A program made the translations under genes and the position numbers. 64,000 nucleotides of DNA, taken from the NCBI GenBank assembly GCA_900708905.1, contig CAADRB010000026.1, positions 2,808,120 through 2,872,119 on the forward strand, written 5' to 3'. Under the pieces are notes generated by a model, which did not search any database, was not told where the DNA came from, and saw only the letters and a list, made by a program, of their open reading frames with translations. Below, one piece after another: positions 25,101 through 36,248 of this stretch (positions are counted from its first letter, which is position 1; every line of letters starts with the position of its first letter). Source of the DNA: Hymenolepis diminuta (Eukaryota; Platyhelminthes; Cestoda; Cyclophyllidea; Hymenolepididae).

Positions 25101-28100
25101 AGTGACTTGTTCAGATGTCTCCTTAAAAGGCGGAGTATGCCGTTTCATATTCAAAATAAGTATAAAGCTGAATGCCTACTAAAATTTAAACCAGTAAATG
25201 GGATATTTATACCAAATCTAGGAGTAGATTGTCAGCCATAGATTATATGTAAATAAAAGAATATCCAAACAAGAGATGTAATCATAGCCTCAGATTAATT
25301 TTCCATGGTCCCCCTCCTCCTCATTTTACCAAACCGGTTTTTCTGTTAAACCATCCCAATTTCCCATAATTTTAATTGAATGACCTACCCCATCTTGCTC
25401 CCTGATCTTACTGGCCTAAAAGGTATTTTTCGATTAGCACTTGTGATAGCAAGCGAATGTCTGCCTCCTTTCTTTAAGGGGGCGATACATGTAAGAAAAA
25501 ACTATATTATTTTTGCATAAATAGTTGAAATAACACCTCAAGAATATGTCTTTACATTTTTAGAATGAAATTCGCATTATTTATCAATTAAAACTTAGCG
25601 CCCTACCTTAACTCTATATGAGCTATGAAGACTGTATTGTAGCGTTCGACTCGCATTATCTGCTCTTCGGATTTTGACCTTGAGGTATTTTGTATTGTCA
25701 ACCCAAGTAAATAGATATTCAGAAACTCTTTTATTCTCTAATTCCATGGAAGTTTCCATTGGAAACGACGTCTGTATAACTACTATAAATTATTTTTTAA
25801 CTCAACTATCTGGCGACTGTGTGCAAAACATCTAAATCCTGGACTGAGGATCATAGAAATTAGTGGTTTCATATCTACTTTACTGTTTAATGATGGATGC
25901 ACATATATCTTACGTGTAGTGAACGTTTTACAAATTGTTATTGGTCACTAAAGCATGTCCTACAAAGACAAAGTCGATGATCAAAGGGTGAATCGAGAAA
26001 ATCGCCGCAGTTCTCTGACAACCAAAAAAGCTCGTCAAGCATGTCAAGAAAAATTTCGGAAGAAAACCGAATACTACGAACGCATCGAAGGACTTGTGTA
26101 CGGCCCTGGAATCGCTAACTACTTGGTAAGTCGCTGTAATCGTAGAATTTCCGTGTGTTAAAACTTTAAACGCGTTTTTCTCAAAGCTACTTTTATTTAA
26201 ATTGGCGGGACTTACAACTCAAAAGTTTCTTAACCGATTCTTATGAAATTTGGCACACGCCTTCTCTATAGTACTAGCCTCTAGTTGAACTTCAAAAATG
26301 CCGAAAAATTTCCAAAATTACCATTTCTGACCTAAAAGCCAACGAAAAATAGGTGGAAAATGCGACTTTTTTCTGAGATGTGCCAATTTACGATTTTTTG
26401 ACTTTTTTATTTTTTTATTAGTTCAACTAGAAGATACATTTTATATTAACACACTTAAACTAAAATTTCTGATTTTTCAGATCGCTGTAACTGAGACTAA
26501 AAATCCCGCCAATCGATGATTCTCGCCGTGTGGGTATCATAAGACTAGTTACTACGGCGGCCATTTTGGGAAAAAAATTTCTGATACTTGTATTTTAATA
26601 TATGATGAATGAGCATACTTAATTTAGAAACGAATCATTTATTCCTTCACTTTTAAATAACCCTCTGAAAAACTATTAAAATTCAAGCGGTTACATGTAT
26701 CGACCCCCTTAATATTGGACCCTCCACTTTGAACTGCTCTTTGATAACTTTTTGCAACGCGTTTTGTTAGCTTAAGTAACACCACTTTCAACATTTTATC
26801 AATGGGTTGCTTGAACAGTAGGGTAATTCAACTGCTGCTAGACCAGCTACCAAAAATTGGCGCCTTCACTAATCCATATTATGTCTAACACATAGTGCAG
26901 AGTGGCCTCTCACATTTCTGCCCCAAACCAAGACAGTGGAGAGCATGTCTAAACTCATTAATATGAATGTTTTGTTCTGTTCAAATAGCGGATACAATAG
27001 TTTATATAATGATGACAGAAAACGGTGGCTAGTTTTAATGCACGTATTAATATCGTGTCTCAAAGGCTCTCGTTTGAACCCCGCGCTATATTTATTATTA
27101 TGACTAACTTTAAGGTTACATATTTGAGTCATGGATATTTTGCGATTTCTCCTAATAAATTAAATCTCTCGATTAAACAAAGCGCTGGAAATTATTAAGC
27201 GAAGGAGGAGTGAACGGTTGGTTCTTGAAGGTTAAAATTTCCGAAGTATTGAAACCCTCATCGAAAGTAATTTGACAGATTTAAGTAAGCAAATCATGTA
27301 ACTCACCGTGTTTTCAGAGCTGGAGTTATCACGCTGTTGATGGTGACGCTTTAGTTCGTCGGACATTCTTTTGTATCGATTTCTCACTTCTCGAGCCAAC
27401 GTGGGATTGTCAAATTGAGAGCTTTCTGCAATTCCTTCGTCATCCTACAAGGAGTGAAAAAGACAACGACCTTAATATAAGTTAAAAAAAATCACTTTAA
27501 GACACACTACACATCACCTGATGGTGCTTTGGATTTGCATTTGTACTCGTTTACCTGAGTATATTACGACTCAGACTGCAAAGATGCATTACATTATTAC
27601 TAGATTGACTAGCAATGTTTCTAACCCTGGTCCTCTGAATTGGGAAAGGTGGTTGTCATTAGAAAGATCCTTAGTTTTATTAGAGATTTAATCAGTGGAT
27701 GACAAATTCATATCTACCAGCTTCATATATATAAATAAATCACGTGTTACTAGAATATTCCGGTGTACCAAATGGATTTAACAATAAACGCGATCGTTAC
27801 TCATATCCAACATGTGATTAGTTATTGGAAAATAGCCTTTAGTCATGTGTTTCAATTCCTACTGCATGGACGTATCATACATATAGGAGAAGTTCCTAAA
27901 CCCTTAGAATCGATGTAGCACTATGGACCGTATCCTAGAGCCACCAACCCAATCAATATTCTATTTGATAGCTTATCCTATTTGAACCCTGAACCCCTTA
28001 ACTTCTTGCAATCAACTTCACCTCTCATTTTAGTACTGCTTTATTTAAGTTACCGAAACGGGCTTGAGAATGCAATACGAGTTTTCATAAAATTGAAGAT

Positions 28101-30522
28101 AAGGCTAGGCCAGCTAAAAGACATGGTGTGATTACTCATGTCACATGCCGTTGTAACATCACATTTGGGATTTTCCATTCTCGCATAAAATGTCTAATTG
28201 CATTCAGGCCTGATATTACATTAGGAACCAGCCCCCTTCTGATATGGGTGGTGACTACTAAACCACACTCTATTTCGTGCAGGATTCATAGTGGTTGTCA
28301 ATCCCTCGCAAATGTACATCCTTCTCTTCCCCCCNNNNNNNNNCAACCAATCATCATTGCTTACACTCCCTTAGGCCCGAAAATAGTGATAGTAGCAATA
28401 GGAATATTAATACTAAGGGATTAGACACAAATCTGCGTTATCAATGCATTTCCCTAGCTGAGTTTACCGATTGTTATTTTTGGGCATTCTTTTTCTAAGA
28501 GGACAAGTTCATTATCAATCTCCAGGACAAAGACTTAGAGGGGAGAAGGTGCAAGATATGATCAATGCCAATCAATGATGATGTGTTGGCTAGCACCGAC
28601 ACCAACATTCCATTCAGCAGATTCAAGTTTATATTTAATAACCGATTGTTCTCAATTTCCAAGTGAATACATATATGCGATGTAGCGTGAAGATACGATT
28701 GTGCCTATTCTTTAATAAATATTATTTGATCTATGAATCGGAAGTGTCTATACGGTATCCCAAAAACACAAGAATTCTTTTCTCAGAAAGGGATTTATGT
28801 ATTCGAGATTCAATTCCCATTGGCACACACCCAATGAATGGAATAACCAATTGAATATTTTAAGTCTAGCTAAATCGGAAGGTGGCCGAATTTGAGTCTC
28901 TCATCAAGAAGGCGTCAGGATGAGCGTTGGGAAGAGCTTTCCTTAATGGACTTAGGAATACCTATAAATAGGGGCTACGCTTCGCCTAGACAAGTTCACT
29001 CATACAGATAATCGATGATGACATTGTATCATGACCTTTAAGCTTTGTCCTTATTAATCTTCACATTCAAATTTAATATGATGTCATATGTGATGTCATA
29101 TTATTGATCTAGAAAAATACTAGCTACGTTAAAATGAAAATGAAGGTAGCATGAAATCACATTTTGCTTTCGGAAATTAATGAGAAAGCAGTCATTCGCC
29201 TTAGAGAATACCCAGCACTCTCCCATTAAGCAATTTAAAATTGTGCTACTTACCATATTTAGACGTGACGTTTTGGCGTTAAATTCCAATTTTAGTAATA
29301 CAAAAAAACTTAGAGAAATAAGGGAGGAGAAGAGGAAGGGATAGAAGGTGGAATTGAAAATGGGAAGGAATGAGAGCAGGCATCAGTTCTGAGTGAGTGG
29401 AGATGAGTTTGTGATAAATAGTGCGAATTAATTTACTTTGAAAGAGTTCGTTGGTTTTGCATTCGCTCAGATGAGGAAACATTAGAAATAATTATTTCTT
29501 ACCAAGGATGCGGAGACGTATAAGTCATTATACGTGTGTTAGACTGCTATAGACTCCTTATAAAGAACACCAAATCCCTAAATTTTCGAGAACGTAGGTA
29601 AAGATAGTGAAGTAAGGTTACAGAATTACATTTTCGCATTGATGAAAAGACGGAGGAGAACAGTCTTAAAAAACTCAAAACCGGGGATTCTCTAATGGAA
29701 TCTCAAGTAGTCTAAGAAACTGCTTTGGTAAAATTCAAATTTCAGTCAAAAACCTCATGTCATATGCTGCTTCTTTTTGTTACATTTTTCATAAAAATCT
29801 TATTAATTATTTTTCATTTCAAAAACAGACAGTTACTTCTGTATTAACATTTACATTGAGTTAACTGCGAACTGCCAACTTACCTCCCAACCTCCAATAA
29901 CACATCTCTTATGATAAGTAATAAAAATCTCTGCAAGTTGGGGATGGCTTTAGGTGAACAAATTTAGTTTAAATCTTATTACAAGTCATAGATGATAACT
30001 TGCCGCACGTGAAGAATTGAGAACCTTTTTAACAGTTCTCTTCAGAGCATTTTTAAAGTTTGTCGCACTGTGAGAATATCCTGAAGTTGAATGCTTTAAA
30101 GCAACATCCTGGGGTCTTTCAAATGGCGAGAAATCTTCGTAGAGAGCAGTACGACCAAATCGATTTTTATATTCCAATTCACTATCCAATGAATCACCGG
30201 GATTCTCTCCACCACCCTCACTTCCACCCCTCTTCTCTCTAAGCCTTCCCCTGCAGAATATTCTTGTATCATCTAATTTGTTGTTTCTGGTAAGACGGTC
30301 TCGCAGACAACTTGATCCGTTCCTATTCATTCCAGTCTTCGAAAAGATTTGCTCACTCAGAGACCTCCGATGTCTGCGCCCTCTTCGCTCTTTTATTACG
30401 TCGGCAGAGGGAGCTTTTGGAGCTGAGGGCGGGGTCCCGGGCGGTTCGAAGGTGTAGAGGAAAGCAGTGGAACCACAACCACGTGGACTATCCAGGAAGT
30501 CATCGTCATCAATATCCGACAT
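13135..30522 (-). CDS. MCTP: MCTP family protein A (multiple C2 domains, two transmembrane segments)
   Basis: Twenty-one exons in phase: 30522-30004, 27444-27307, 24586-24529, 24434-24298, 23334-23255, 23184-22965, 22888-22118, 22044-21896, 20656-20314, 18788-18734, 18676-18535, 18466-18367, 18302-18201, 18119-18051, 17160-16720, 15010-14963, 14897-14838, 14763-14657, 14162-14053, 13982-13885 and 13203-13135. The product is about 1,271 residues. Order: N-terminal module (SDIDDDD, FEPPGTP, HRRSLSEQIF, FSPFER); degenerate C2A (about 220-335); conserved linker with IPKIRWPIEFLLPM; C2B (about 525-730) with a long variable insertion; C2C (about 815-938, DIGWMRLK, EIFCVV, WYALKTPDL); TM1 near 995-1024; TM2 near 1188-1210 (FNWRIPW, FLVPIKF); tail with FLSRVPDLIEA and EYRPDAF. 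MCTPs are ER or endosomal tethers and vesicle-traffic regulators; the C2 ligand aspartates are mostly absent here. Two introns use GC donors (after exons 1 and 14). The donor of the 60-base exon is ambiguous: a GTACAA donor at 14811 would add nine residues. Confidence 0.93.
14053..14162 (-). other. MCTP-A exon encoding transmembrane segment 2
   Basis: This 110-base exon encodes the second C-terminal membrane segment of MCTP-A: LFNWRIPW, then a run of V/I/L/A/M/F, then FLVPIKFIFMF. Exons of exactly this length and phase occur in MCTP-B (55804-55913) and gene C (62469-62578), making it the clearest anchor for the three-gene family. Confidence 0.9.
15572..15958 (-). CDS. Orphan 128-codon ORF inside an MCTP-A intron
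   Basis: An uninterrupted minus-strand frame runs from an alternative start (TTG) at 15958 to a TGA at 15572, inside the intron 15011-16719. The composition looks protein-like, with mixed charged, aromatic and Cys residues (for example YSKWNFSLNI and LLRRYEICTVLI) and no low complexity. No family is recognised. An AG acceptor just upstream (ATAATAG) would allow it to serve as an alternative terminal exon of MCTP-A, or it could be a decayed retrocopy. There is no counterpart in MCTP-B. Confidence 0.3.
   Translation of the reverse strand: MSNFDCLPYSKWNFSLNISQESVQNGDNWIIFDILLRRYEICTVLIKINENKNDYEVFFKGYNLMACKEAGVNMESDAILLRTTEINNTLKCLMHTTLYHSCDFEYGLKTLIFRYGDVILLVGNEHYN
15959..16719. other. Intron remainder of MCTP-A
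   Basis: I see nothing supported here. The plus-strand ORF at 16068-16265 is T/C-rich and resembles pyrimidine-rich intron sequence rather than coding DNA. Confidence 0.4.
18049..18050 (-). other. GC donor site after MCTP-A exon 14
   Basis: On the minus strand the exon ends in AAAG followed by GCAAGT. The exon is 69 bases, the same as its MCTP-B partner (51314-51382), where the donor is GTATTT. Position, phase and the otherwise perfect donor consensus all support a GC-AG intron. Confidence 0.8.
18789..20313. other. MCTP-A intron with a repeat copy
   Basis: This 1.5 kb intron separates the exon ending the C2B region from the first C2C exon. It contains a copy of dispersed family R2 (about 19774-19970). 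The plus ORF at 19583-19876 spans that repeat and is not a gene. Confidence 0.5.
19774..19970 (+). repeat. Dispersed repeat family R2, copy 2
   Basis: This copy matches 9240-9405 in the same orientation and 33230-33420 in reverse. The best-kept parts are the ATGAACAATTTCATAAT block, the TTATAAAAGGGAAG block and the GTCAAGGGAAAAATA block. It lies in an MCTP-A intron. Confidence 0.6.
20657..21895. other. MCTP-A intron
   Basis: About 1.2 kb between the exons at 20656 and 21896. The small ORFs at 20657-21590 match nothing I recognise and have no paralogue in MCTP-B. Nothing else is seen. Confidence 0.4.
24587..27306. other. MCTP-A intron lacking the acidic exon of MCTP-B
   Basis: In MCTP-B a 177-base exon (42502-42678) sits between the exons equivalent to 27307-27444 and 24529-24586. 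I found no matching exon on the minus strand here. Flanking exons still join in phase without it. The intron carries the possible transposon fragment at 25955-26600. Confidence 0.45.
25955..26600 (+). mobile_element. Possible DNA-transposon fragment
   Basis: A Lys/Arg-rich ORF (25955-26125, 57 codons, starting MSYKDKVDDQ) ends in EGLVYGPGIANYL at a good donor (GTAAGT). A T-rich acceptor follows at 26480, after which the frame would run only 12 more codons to a stop. The region between and after is compositionally distinct, with blocks such as GGCGGGACTT and TTGGCACACG. A basic N-terminus followed by a Y-G-x-G-I-A motif is reminiscent of the start of some invertebrate transposase ORFs, with most of the transposase missing. 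No terminal inverted repeats were found by eye. The family is uncertain. Confidence 0.3.
28335..28343. other. Run of nine N
   Basis: Nine undetermined bases follow a C-rich run. This is an assembly or base-calling gap inside the first MCTP-A intron and does not affect any called exon. Confidence 0.99.
28795..28960 (+). repeat. tRNA-SINE-like repeat, copy 1
   Basis: The start contains a B-box-like motif (CGAGATTCAATTCCC). It is followed by CATTGGCACACACCCAATG, a CCAATTG block, AATTTGAGTCTCTCA and a GAGCTTTCCTTAATGG block. The same blocks occur in the same order at 63140-63350, and in part at 35360-35560. The structure (tRNA-like promoter box followed by a conserved unrelated body) suggests a SINE. 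Confidence 0.55.
30002..30003 (-). other. GC donor site after MCTP-A exon 1
   Basis: Exon 1 ends ...TCACGTGCG followed by GCAAGT. In MCTP-B the aligned position is ...CCCGAACT followed by GTAAGT. Both exons end in phase 0 after the Leu-Asn-Ser-Ser-Arg codons, so a GC-AG intron is the only reading that keeps A and B parallel. Confidence 0.8.
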
Positions 30523-30999
30523 GGTAGTGCTTGCAGTTTACCACGATAAGCTAAAGTTAAATGAACTCTGCACAAACAGGATTGAAGAATACGTAATATC
30601 TACCCACACCCTGGCAGTTACTGTGACGAAGCTTGCATATTGGTCAAGTTGATGTGTATGACCTCGAGAAATGCACCAATGAGGGTTAGACATTTGACAA
30701 AATTAGGTCATCTTAGGATGATCACACGGTCACTATTGATTACCACGGCTCAATAACTCTAATTGTAAAGTAAACTAATTATTCTAAAACGTAGATAAGG
30801 TATCTTAACTAACCGGTGTCTAATTTACATAAAAAACTAAATTCCGACGATATCGGGCTCTAAAATCTTAATTAGTGAGATTAGCTTGTTTCAAAATCGT
30901 GATTGAGTCACCCACTATATACACTCGAGAAGAGCTGTGGATAACAATTTCCGATCAAAATTCCTACTCAGAAACGCTTTTCAATAAATGCAGAGCGAA

Positions 31000-31217
31000 C
31001 TAAGCGAGGAAAATAGCATTTGATAATATAATCTTTAGTTGGCAGCTTTGTAACAACTTTCGAAAGTTTCCCAAGACTTGAACTATTTCCCCAGCAGGAA
31101 ATCTAGAAAGTAACTGAAACATTTTGATAACCTTCTCTAAGTCATCGAATACTGCTGCCTTGACGGCTTCTGAGTAAGTGCGTGTTGCAAGTCTAGACAA
31201 TCCCACAAACTAAAGAG
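31000..31217 (-). pseudogene. Orphan exon-like ORF behind a strong splice acceptor
   Basis: On the minus strand CCCTTTCTCTTTAG is followed at 31217 by an open frame of 72 codons ending in TAG at 31000. The translation is helical in character and protein-like (TYSEAVKAAVFDDLEKV, then LLSRFPAGEIVQVLG). I do not recognise a family with confidence, and no partner exons were found upstream on this strand. It could be the last exon of a small gene, or a relic. Confidence 0.3.
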
Positions 31218-33229
31218 AAAGGGCACCATAACGTTACTTCGTTGGTGCTTAGTTCAACGGGTGTCTGTTTAGGTATAGCCTGAACACAAGGCTAGAAGGG
31301 AGAGGAGGAATTTCGGTTCAGTGAAAATCGGCACCAAAACACCGGGACATGTTCAGAGAGTAATAGTAGGGTCACTCAAATTGGCCTGATAATCCAGGTG
31401 CTGATAAGGCCTGACAATTAGTACAACTGATCTTAACATCCGCGGAACTTTGAATGTTGTCGCTTCGCCATATTTAACAATCAATGTAACTCTATTCAGT
31501 TTGATATCTCAAGATTTCTTGACGTAATTAATTACATTGATTATGCTCTAGAAAAAATGAATGCTCAGCCTGCAGATAAATTAATTCCATTCTGTTGTGA
31601 AATGCAATTACTTCACCTGGGAAGTTAAATAATTAAAGTATTTGACATTTTTACATCCCCAAGTATTCAAAGAGGAATTCGATACATATATGTATAGGCT
31701 GTAGTTGCCTAGAGAATAAGTTTGTGAATTTCAAGATTTCTAACATTATTTTGACTGATACAATTACAAAAAGAGCAATCTAAAACATTCCTCTACTTGA
31801 TGCTTTTGCTTACTTTGAAGTATTTCATATTTCAGCACATATGACCCTCCGCAAGTTGAATTGGCTGGAGTAATGAAGGAAAAATACTGAATAATAAAGA
31901 AACGGGTCAAAAATGCAATAATTTCGAAAATTTGTAGAATAACCCAGTAACACATGATATATGGTCTGTGATTACTACTAAATTTGACATTTACTGAAGA
32001 CGCATTGGAATGAAAATTTTGAAATTGTTATTTTCCCCGCTTCCATTATTTTTTTATAAATAAAAATGTGATTTCCGTCTAAATTCCCTACTCACAGGTG
32101 ACACTTTGTAATCAAGCCTATTTGTTTGAGCCAATACCCATTGAGTTTACTTCCGTTAGTACACGCTTGTTTACCATAGCGTGCCTTGTGTTTTGCCTTG
32201 GGTCATTGACTTCTGTGTTACGTTGCCATATTACTGGGTTTTTTAGTTTGGTTTGGTCTGCGAGATCGGTACTGAGATTACCCGTGTGTTACGTTAAAAC
32301 AGAATTTATATGAAAATTGCTGCAGTGGCGTGAATGAATGAGAAAGTTCAATCGAGAATTTGACTCATTAAGCAATCGTTCGATCCTACCCAGAGTTTTT
32401 CCCAAAGTCTTATTGATTAATATGAAAGTGTACACACTTTACGTTCCTCGTATCATCCTAACAAGCATCTTGATTATTTCACACAACTTTTGCAATTGGC
32501 TGATGACCTAAATTTCGATTGACATACTTATCCAGAATGAGGAGCAATCACTGGCGGAATGTTGGTTGCGATGAATCGAGTTGTTGTAATCAGCTCTTAC
32601 ACGATTCATTCATAAACATCGACTAAATAGAAGAGAGATTTAGGGTGCGATTCACAATTACCGAAAATGGAAAACCAATTGTTAGGAAGCAGAATTGAGG
32701 ATCTTCCGTGCATCTGAGCAGAATTCACAGAATTCTGTAAGAAGAATTCATTAGGGGTTTATCTGATTACTAATCTTCCCTTTTCTTGTCAGAATTGCTA
32801 CTAGGTCACTGCTACATCTTCGAATACATAGATATTAACTCATAATTATAACAAGGGTACAATGGTGGACCAAGATACACTAAAGAATAAGTTCGTGTGA
32901 GGAAGCATATTAGCCTGTTTTCTGACGAGGGCTTCCATATTGGGTGTCAAAATTACTATTTTAGCGTACTTCCAACGTCATAGTAGCAACATGTATTGTT
33001 GCATACATTTTAAGCTGACCGTACAAAAATATAATAATTTGACAGTTAAAACAGAAGAGACATGAATCAGTGCAATCGATCTCGCAAATTCAATTCAAAC
33101 TTCCAGCGAATAAATCGGATAAAACGTGGGAAAGAACTCAAGAATAACGGATATGCTTTCCAGAAAGGATTCGTCGAAAGCCCAGAAGACTACAGTTGAA
33201 TTCAAAGTTAAAGTCATACGAGGAAGGGG

Positions 33230-33420
33230 CAGCTTTAAATAGGAAAGTGTCCAGAAGGAAATGAAAGTATAAAAATTAGTTAATATTTTTCCCCTTGAAG
33301 ATATGAATATTTTAATTCCTTCTTCCCTTTTATAACGAAAATAACCTTTAATTATGAAATTGTTTATTCGAACTAATGAATAACCTTGCATAATGCTCAA
33401 TTCGTCTGCAGTATCTGGAT
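33230..33420 (-). repeat. Dispersed repeat family R2, copy 3
   Basis: In reverse complement this matches 19774-19970: a GTTATTCATTAGTTCG block, AACAATTTCATAATTAA, TTATAAAAGGGAAG and TCAAGGGGAAAAATATT. The minus-strand ORF at 33095-33400 is a by-product of this repeat. Confidence 0.6.
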
Positions 33421-34971
33421 GTCGTTATATAAAGTTCTACAGTCTTTAAATTTGTCCTCTCTTTCCCATTTACTGAAATTTTGTGGGCTATCTAAGGTTG
33501 GTAGCAGTAATTACACAAGCATTAATTACTTCTATTATTGCATTTAGGTGACTTGCACAATTTCATGAAAATTGGCATAGATTACGATTGAGTGATTCGA
33601 TTATAGCCCCGTCTCTTCCTGGCAGTTAGGCAATGAATAGGCAGTAGGTAGTTTAAAGTGGTTGTAATTGTAACTAACTCTTTGAAATCTGTAGCTCTAC
33701 GATTCTAAAGCTTCATTTAAAGATGTTGTATGATTTAGGATATCCGAAGTATTAAGATGGAGGTGGGAAACATATTAAGAAGGGCTTATTGAGTGACAGA
33801 GGAATATAGAACTAAGCGGAAAGGGAGAATTGGGGAAACCAGTTTGTGAGGTAATATGAAGATTTTGTTTATTGAAGGGACATAGAGGAATTATAAAAGG
33901 TTAGGGTTGGAAGTTACTTAGTGGATACAGTGGGTAGGTGATAACCCGTAAGATAGATTGACATAGCGATTAACATAGCAGGTAGCTTCCATATGTATAG
34001 ATGAAAATGAATGATGAAATGATTGGTTACTAACTAATCAACAGTAAATTCAAATTAATTTATGAAATAGACAAAATCAAGTTGTCCTCAAGGAAGAGTA
34101 TATTGTTGGTTACGGTAACTTTAGAGCACATCAAAAGAAAATCAAAGACAATACTAGTAAAAGGGAGACAAATATTATTAACACATTGAGCAATAGGAGA
34201 TTGGTCATATTCTCAAATTTTCAAATTGGAAAAAGCCAAAATAAACAAGAAACATTTAATTATTATGTTGAAGCAATCCTTCCCCATATAAGGAGAAATT
34301 CTACTGATCGATACTCGCGAGGTATTTCAAATTTCCTAACAAAGTTATGGTTCGTTTTCGCAAGTTTCCATGTTTACATCAATTTTTTATTTATCAAATT
34401 ATTAAGTCCTTTTTATCCGTTACTTTCTTGCTTTACTATACAACTGTATTCATATGTTCCTGTGTATTATTCGGTACTTATTTTTTAGTCAAATTTCAAT
34501 CTATTCTCTTTTATCAAGTACAATATGCGTTAAGGAGGTAGTCTCAAGAAGCAAGCGAAAAAGTTTAGAATTGACACAATAAGATTAATGACAGTTCTTT
34601 CATAAAATTTCCTGCATTTAATAGTTCATTCTTGACGTAGAACCCAGGTAGTGCACATATTTTTGTGTATATTTAAAACTGGTATCAATTGAGGTGATAT
34701 TTGAAAATTAGTTCCTCTTGATAATAGCTTAAGGTCGCAGGTTGTCACGAGAGGAAATATTCACATCATGCGGGTTGACACCAAGTCGCTTACCAGTCTT
34801 AAGAGTACGCGGATGCACTCAGCTCCTGACACCTTGACAAATAGTCTGGACGATATTGTTATCTAAGCACAGGGAACAGTATAGCACTTCAGTTAAAAGA
34901 TGTCGGAAAAAAACAGAGAATGCAAGTCTGTATATTAATAAAACTCTAAAGATCTCTATTTAAATTATCCT

Positions 34972-35050
34972 GATAGCAGAATGGTTAAAGTGAGCGTCTG
35001 TCAATTCATAGATCACGAGATTGACTGTCATAATTGCACATCCATGGATG
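34972..35050 (+). repeat. Degenerate tRNA-like sequence
   Basis: The stretch contains an A-box-like TAGCAGAATGGTTAA and, about 35 bases on, a B-box-like GAGATTGACTGTC. No cloverleaf with paired acceptor arms could be drawn by eye, so it is more likely a SINE head or tRNA relic than a working tRNA gene. Confidence 0.25.
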
Positions 35051-35359
35051 TGGATAACCAAATATACCGGTTAAATTTGGTCAACAAGCTTCTGAGCAGC
35101 GCGGCTCAAAATTACATTAGACTATCATTGTCAACAACTAACAATTTTTTCGTTAACAGTTCTTGCAATGGACTTCCAACTTTCCGAAAATCGAACTTCA
35201 TAATTTTTGAGTTTTCTGAGCGATAGTTCATATCTTTAATGTTCAAAGCAGGTTTACCCGTAGATTGAAGATATGAGGTTAGTCATGTCAATTGTCTCTT
35301 CAGAAAATGGAATGAATGGCTACTAGAGCATGGATAGAACTCGTATTTCTTTATTGGTA

Positions 35360-35560
35360 CAACCATTAGCGTTCTCCTCTGCGTAGTTAGTGGTCAAGGC
35401 TTTGGTACCCATTGGCATACATCGGTGTATGGAACCGAAAAACTCACTAGTTAAGGCAGGTTAGTGATAATTCTAATCTCCCATTAGGCTTCACAATACT
35501 ACCCATCTGCGAAAGGCCACCTTTGGAGAACTCTTTCCTAAGTGGACCATATGGCAACCA
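35360..35560 (+). repeat. tRNA-SINE-like repeat, copy 2
   Basis: The body blocks CCATTGGCATACATCGGTG and GGAACTCTTTCCTAAG-type sequence match the copies at 28795 and 63140 in order and orientation. The tRNA-like head is poorly preserved in this copy. Confidence 0.5.
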
Positions 35561-36045
35561 GATTTACTGTATCTGGAAGTATGATAAGCTCCCATTGAGA
35601 CACGACGAACAAAGTATATTTGAATTTTCCCTGCCGTCAAATATATCTCATTTTTCGATCTATATATTCGTAATTGACACAACATAAGGCTAAATCCAAA
35701 CACGATCTCTAAGGGGTATTCTATATTATTTTAGCGATCATCCGCAGGTTACAGGCTTGGGAGCTAATAGTTAGAGTGCAAATATTCAATTTATTATTTC
35801 TTCATAGACGAGAATTTATTTATTTTATTTTGGCACCAAACATGCATTCATGACTTGTTGCCTGATTTAAAAAATACGGCTAAATGAAAAGTACAGGTTC
35901 TATTAAGCTCAATTGGTATTCATTTGGATAAAATGTTACTAGGTTTAAGTTGACTATTTTTACTCCAATTAGTATAATAACACAAATTAAAAGACATAAA
36001 TCCATATCCTGCGTGATAGTCCTCAGATGATTACATAAACTTGAA

Positions 36046-36248
36046 AGCCGCGCTCCTATTGGCTCATGCGTGGCACAAGGTCATGCGAAACTGAGCAATC
36101 AGTGCGCTCGCAGAGATCTGAGAGTCGGAGAGTGATTGCACGTTCATGTAAGTGGGCCTACACATATTGAGTGAGAACTAAAGGTAAAGAGAAACATATG
36201 CTAGTTCATTTTGCATTGTGAGTGAGACAGTCTGCAGTCAAGCTCAAT
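36046..36248 (+). promoter_or_regulatory. Putative MCTP-B promoter and leader
   Basis: A locally GC-richer patch just upstream of MCTP-B contains an inverted CCAAT box (ATTGG at 36058-36062) and CG-bearing blocks (GCCGCGCTC, GTGCGCTCGC). A GTAAGT at 36148 and an AG near 36230 could bound a short leader intron. This is motif-based inference only. Confidence 0.35.

Larger units (their letters stand above)
27445..30003. other. First intron of MCTP-A
   Basis: This is a 2.6 kb intron with a GC donor. It holds the assembly gap at 28335-28343 and a SINE-like repeat at about 28795-28960. The ORFs at 28128-28498 run through the gap and have no recognisable product. Confidence 0.5.
30523..36045. other. 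Divergent intergenic region between MCTP-A and MCTP-B
   Basis: About 5.7 kb separates the two start codons, and both promoters must lie here. Contents seen: an orphan exon-like ORF at 31000-31217 (-), repeat R2 at 33230-33420 (-), a degenerate tRNA-like stretch near 34972-35050 and a SINE-like copy at 35360-35560. The remaining ORFs have no recognisable product. Confidence 0.5.

Noticed and set aside
24920..25105. Plus-strand 61-codon ORF with an acidic stretch
   Set aside because: No splice partners, no paralogue, no recognisable motif; length is within chance expectation.
13135..30522. MCTP-A as a pseudogene of MCTP-B
   Set aside because: All 21 exons are open, in phase and with usable splice sites, and differences are concentrated in variable loops, so it looks like a functional paralogue.
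34972..35050. Functional tRNA gene
   Set aside because: A- and B-box-like motifs are present, but the acceptor and anticodon arms do not pair convincingly.
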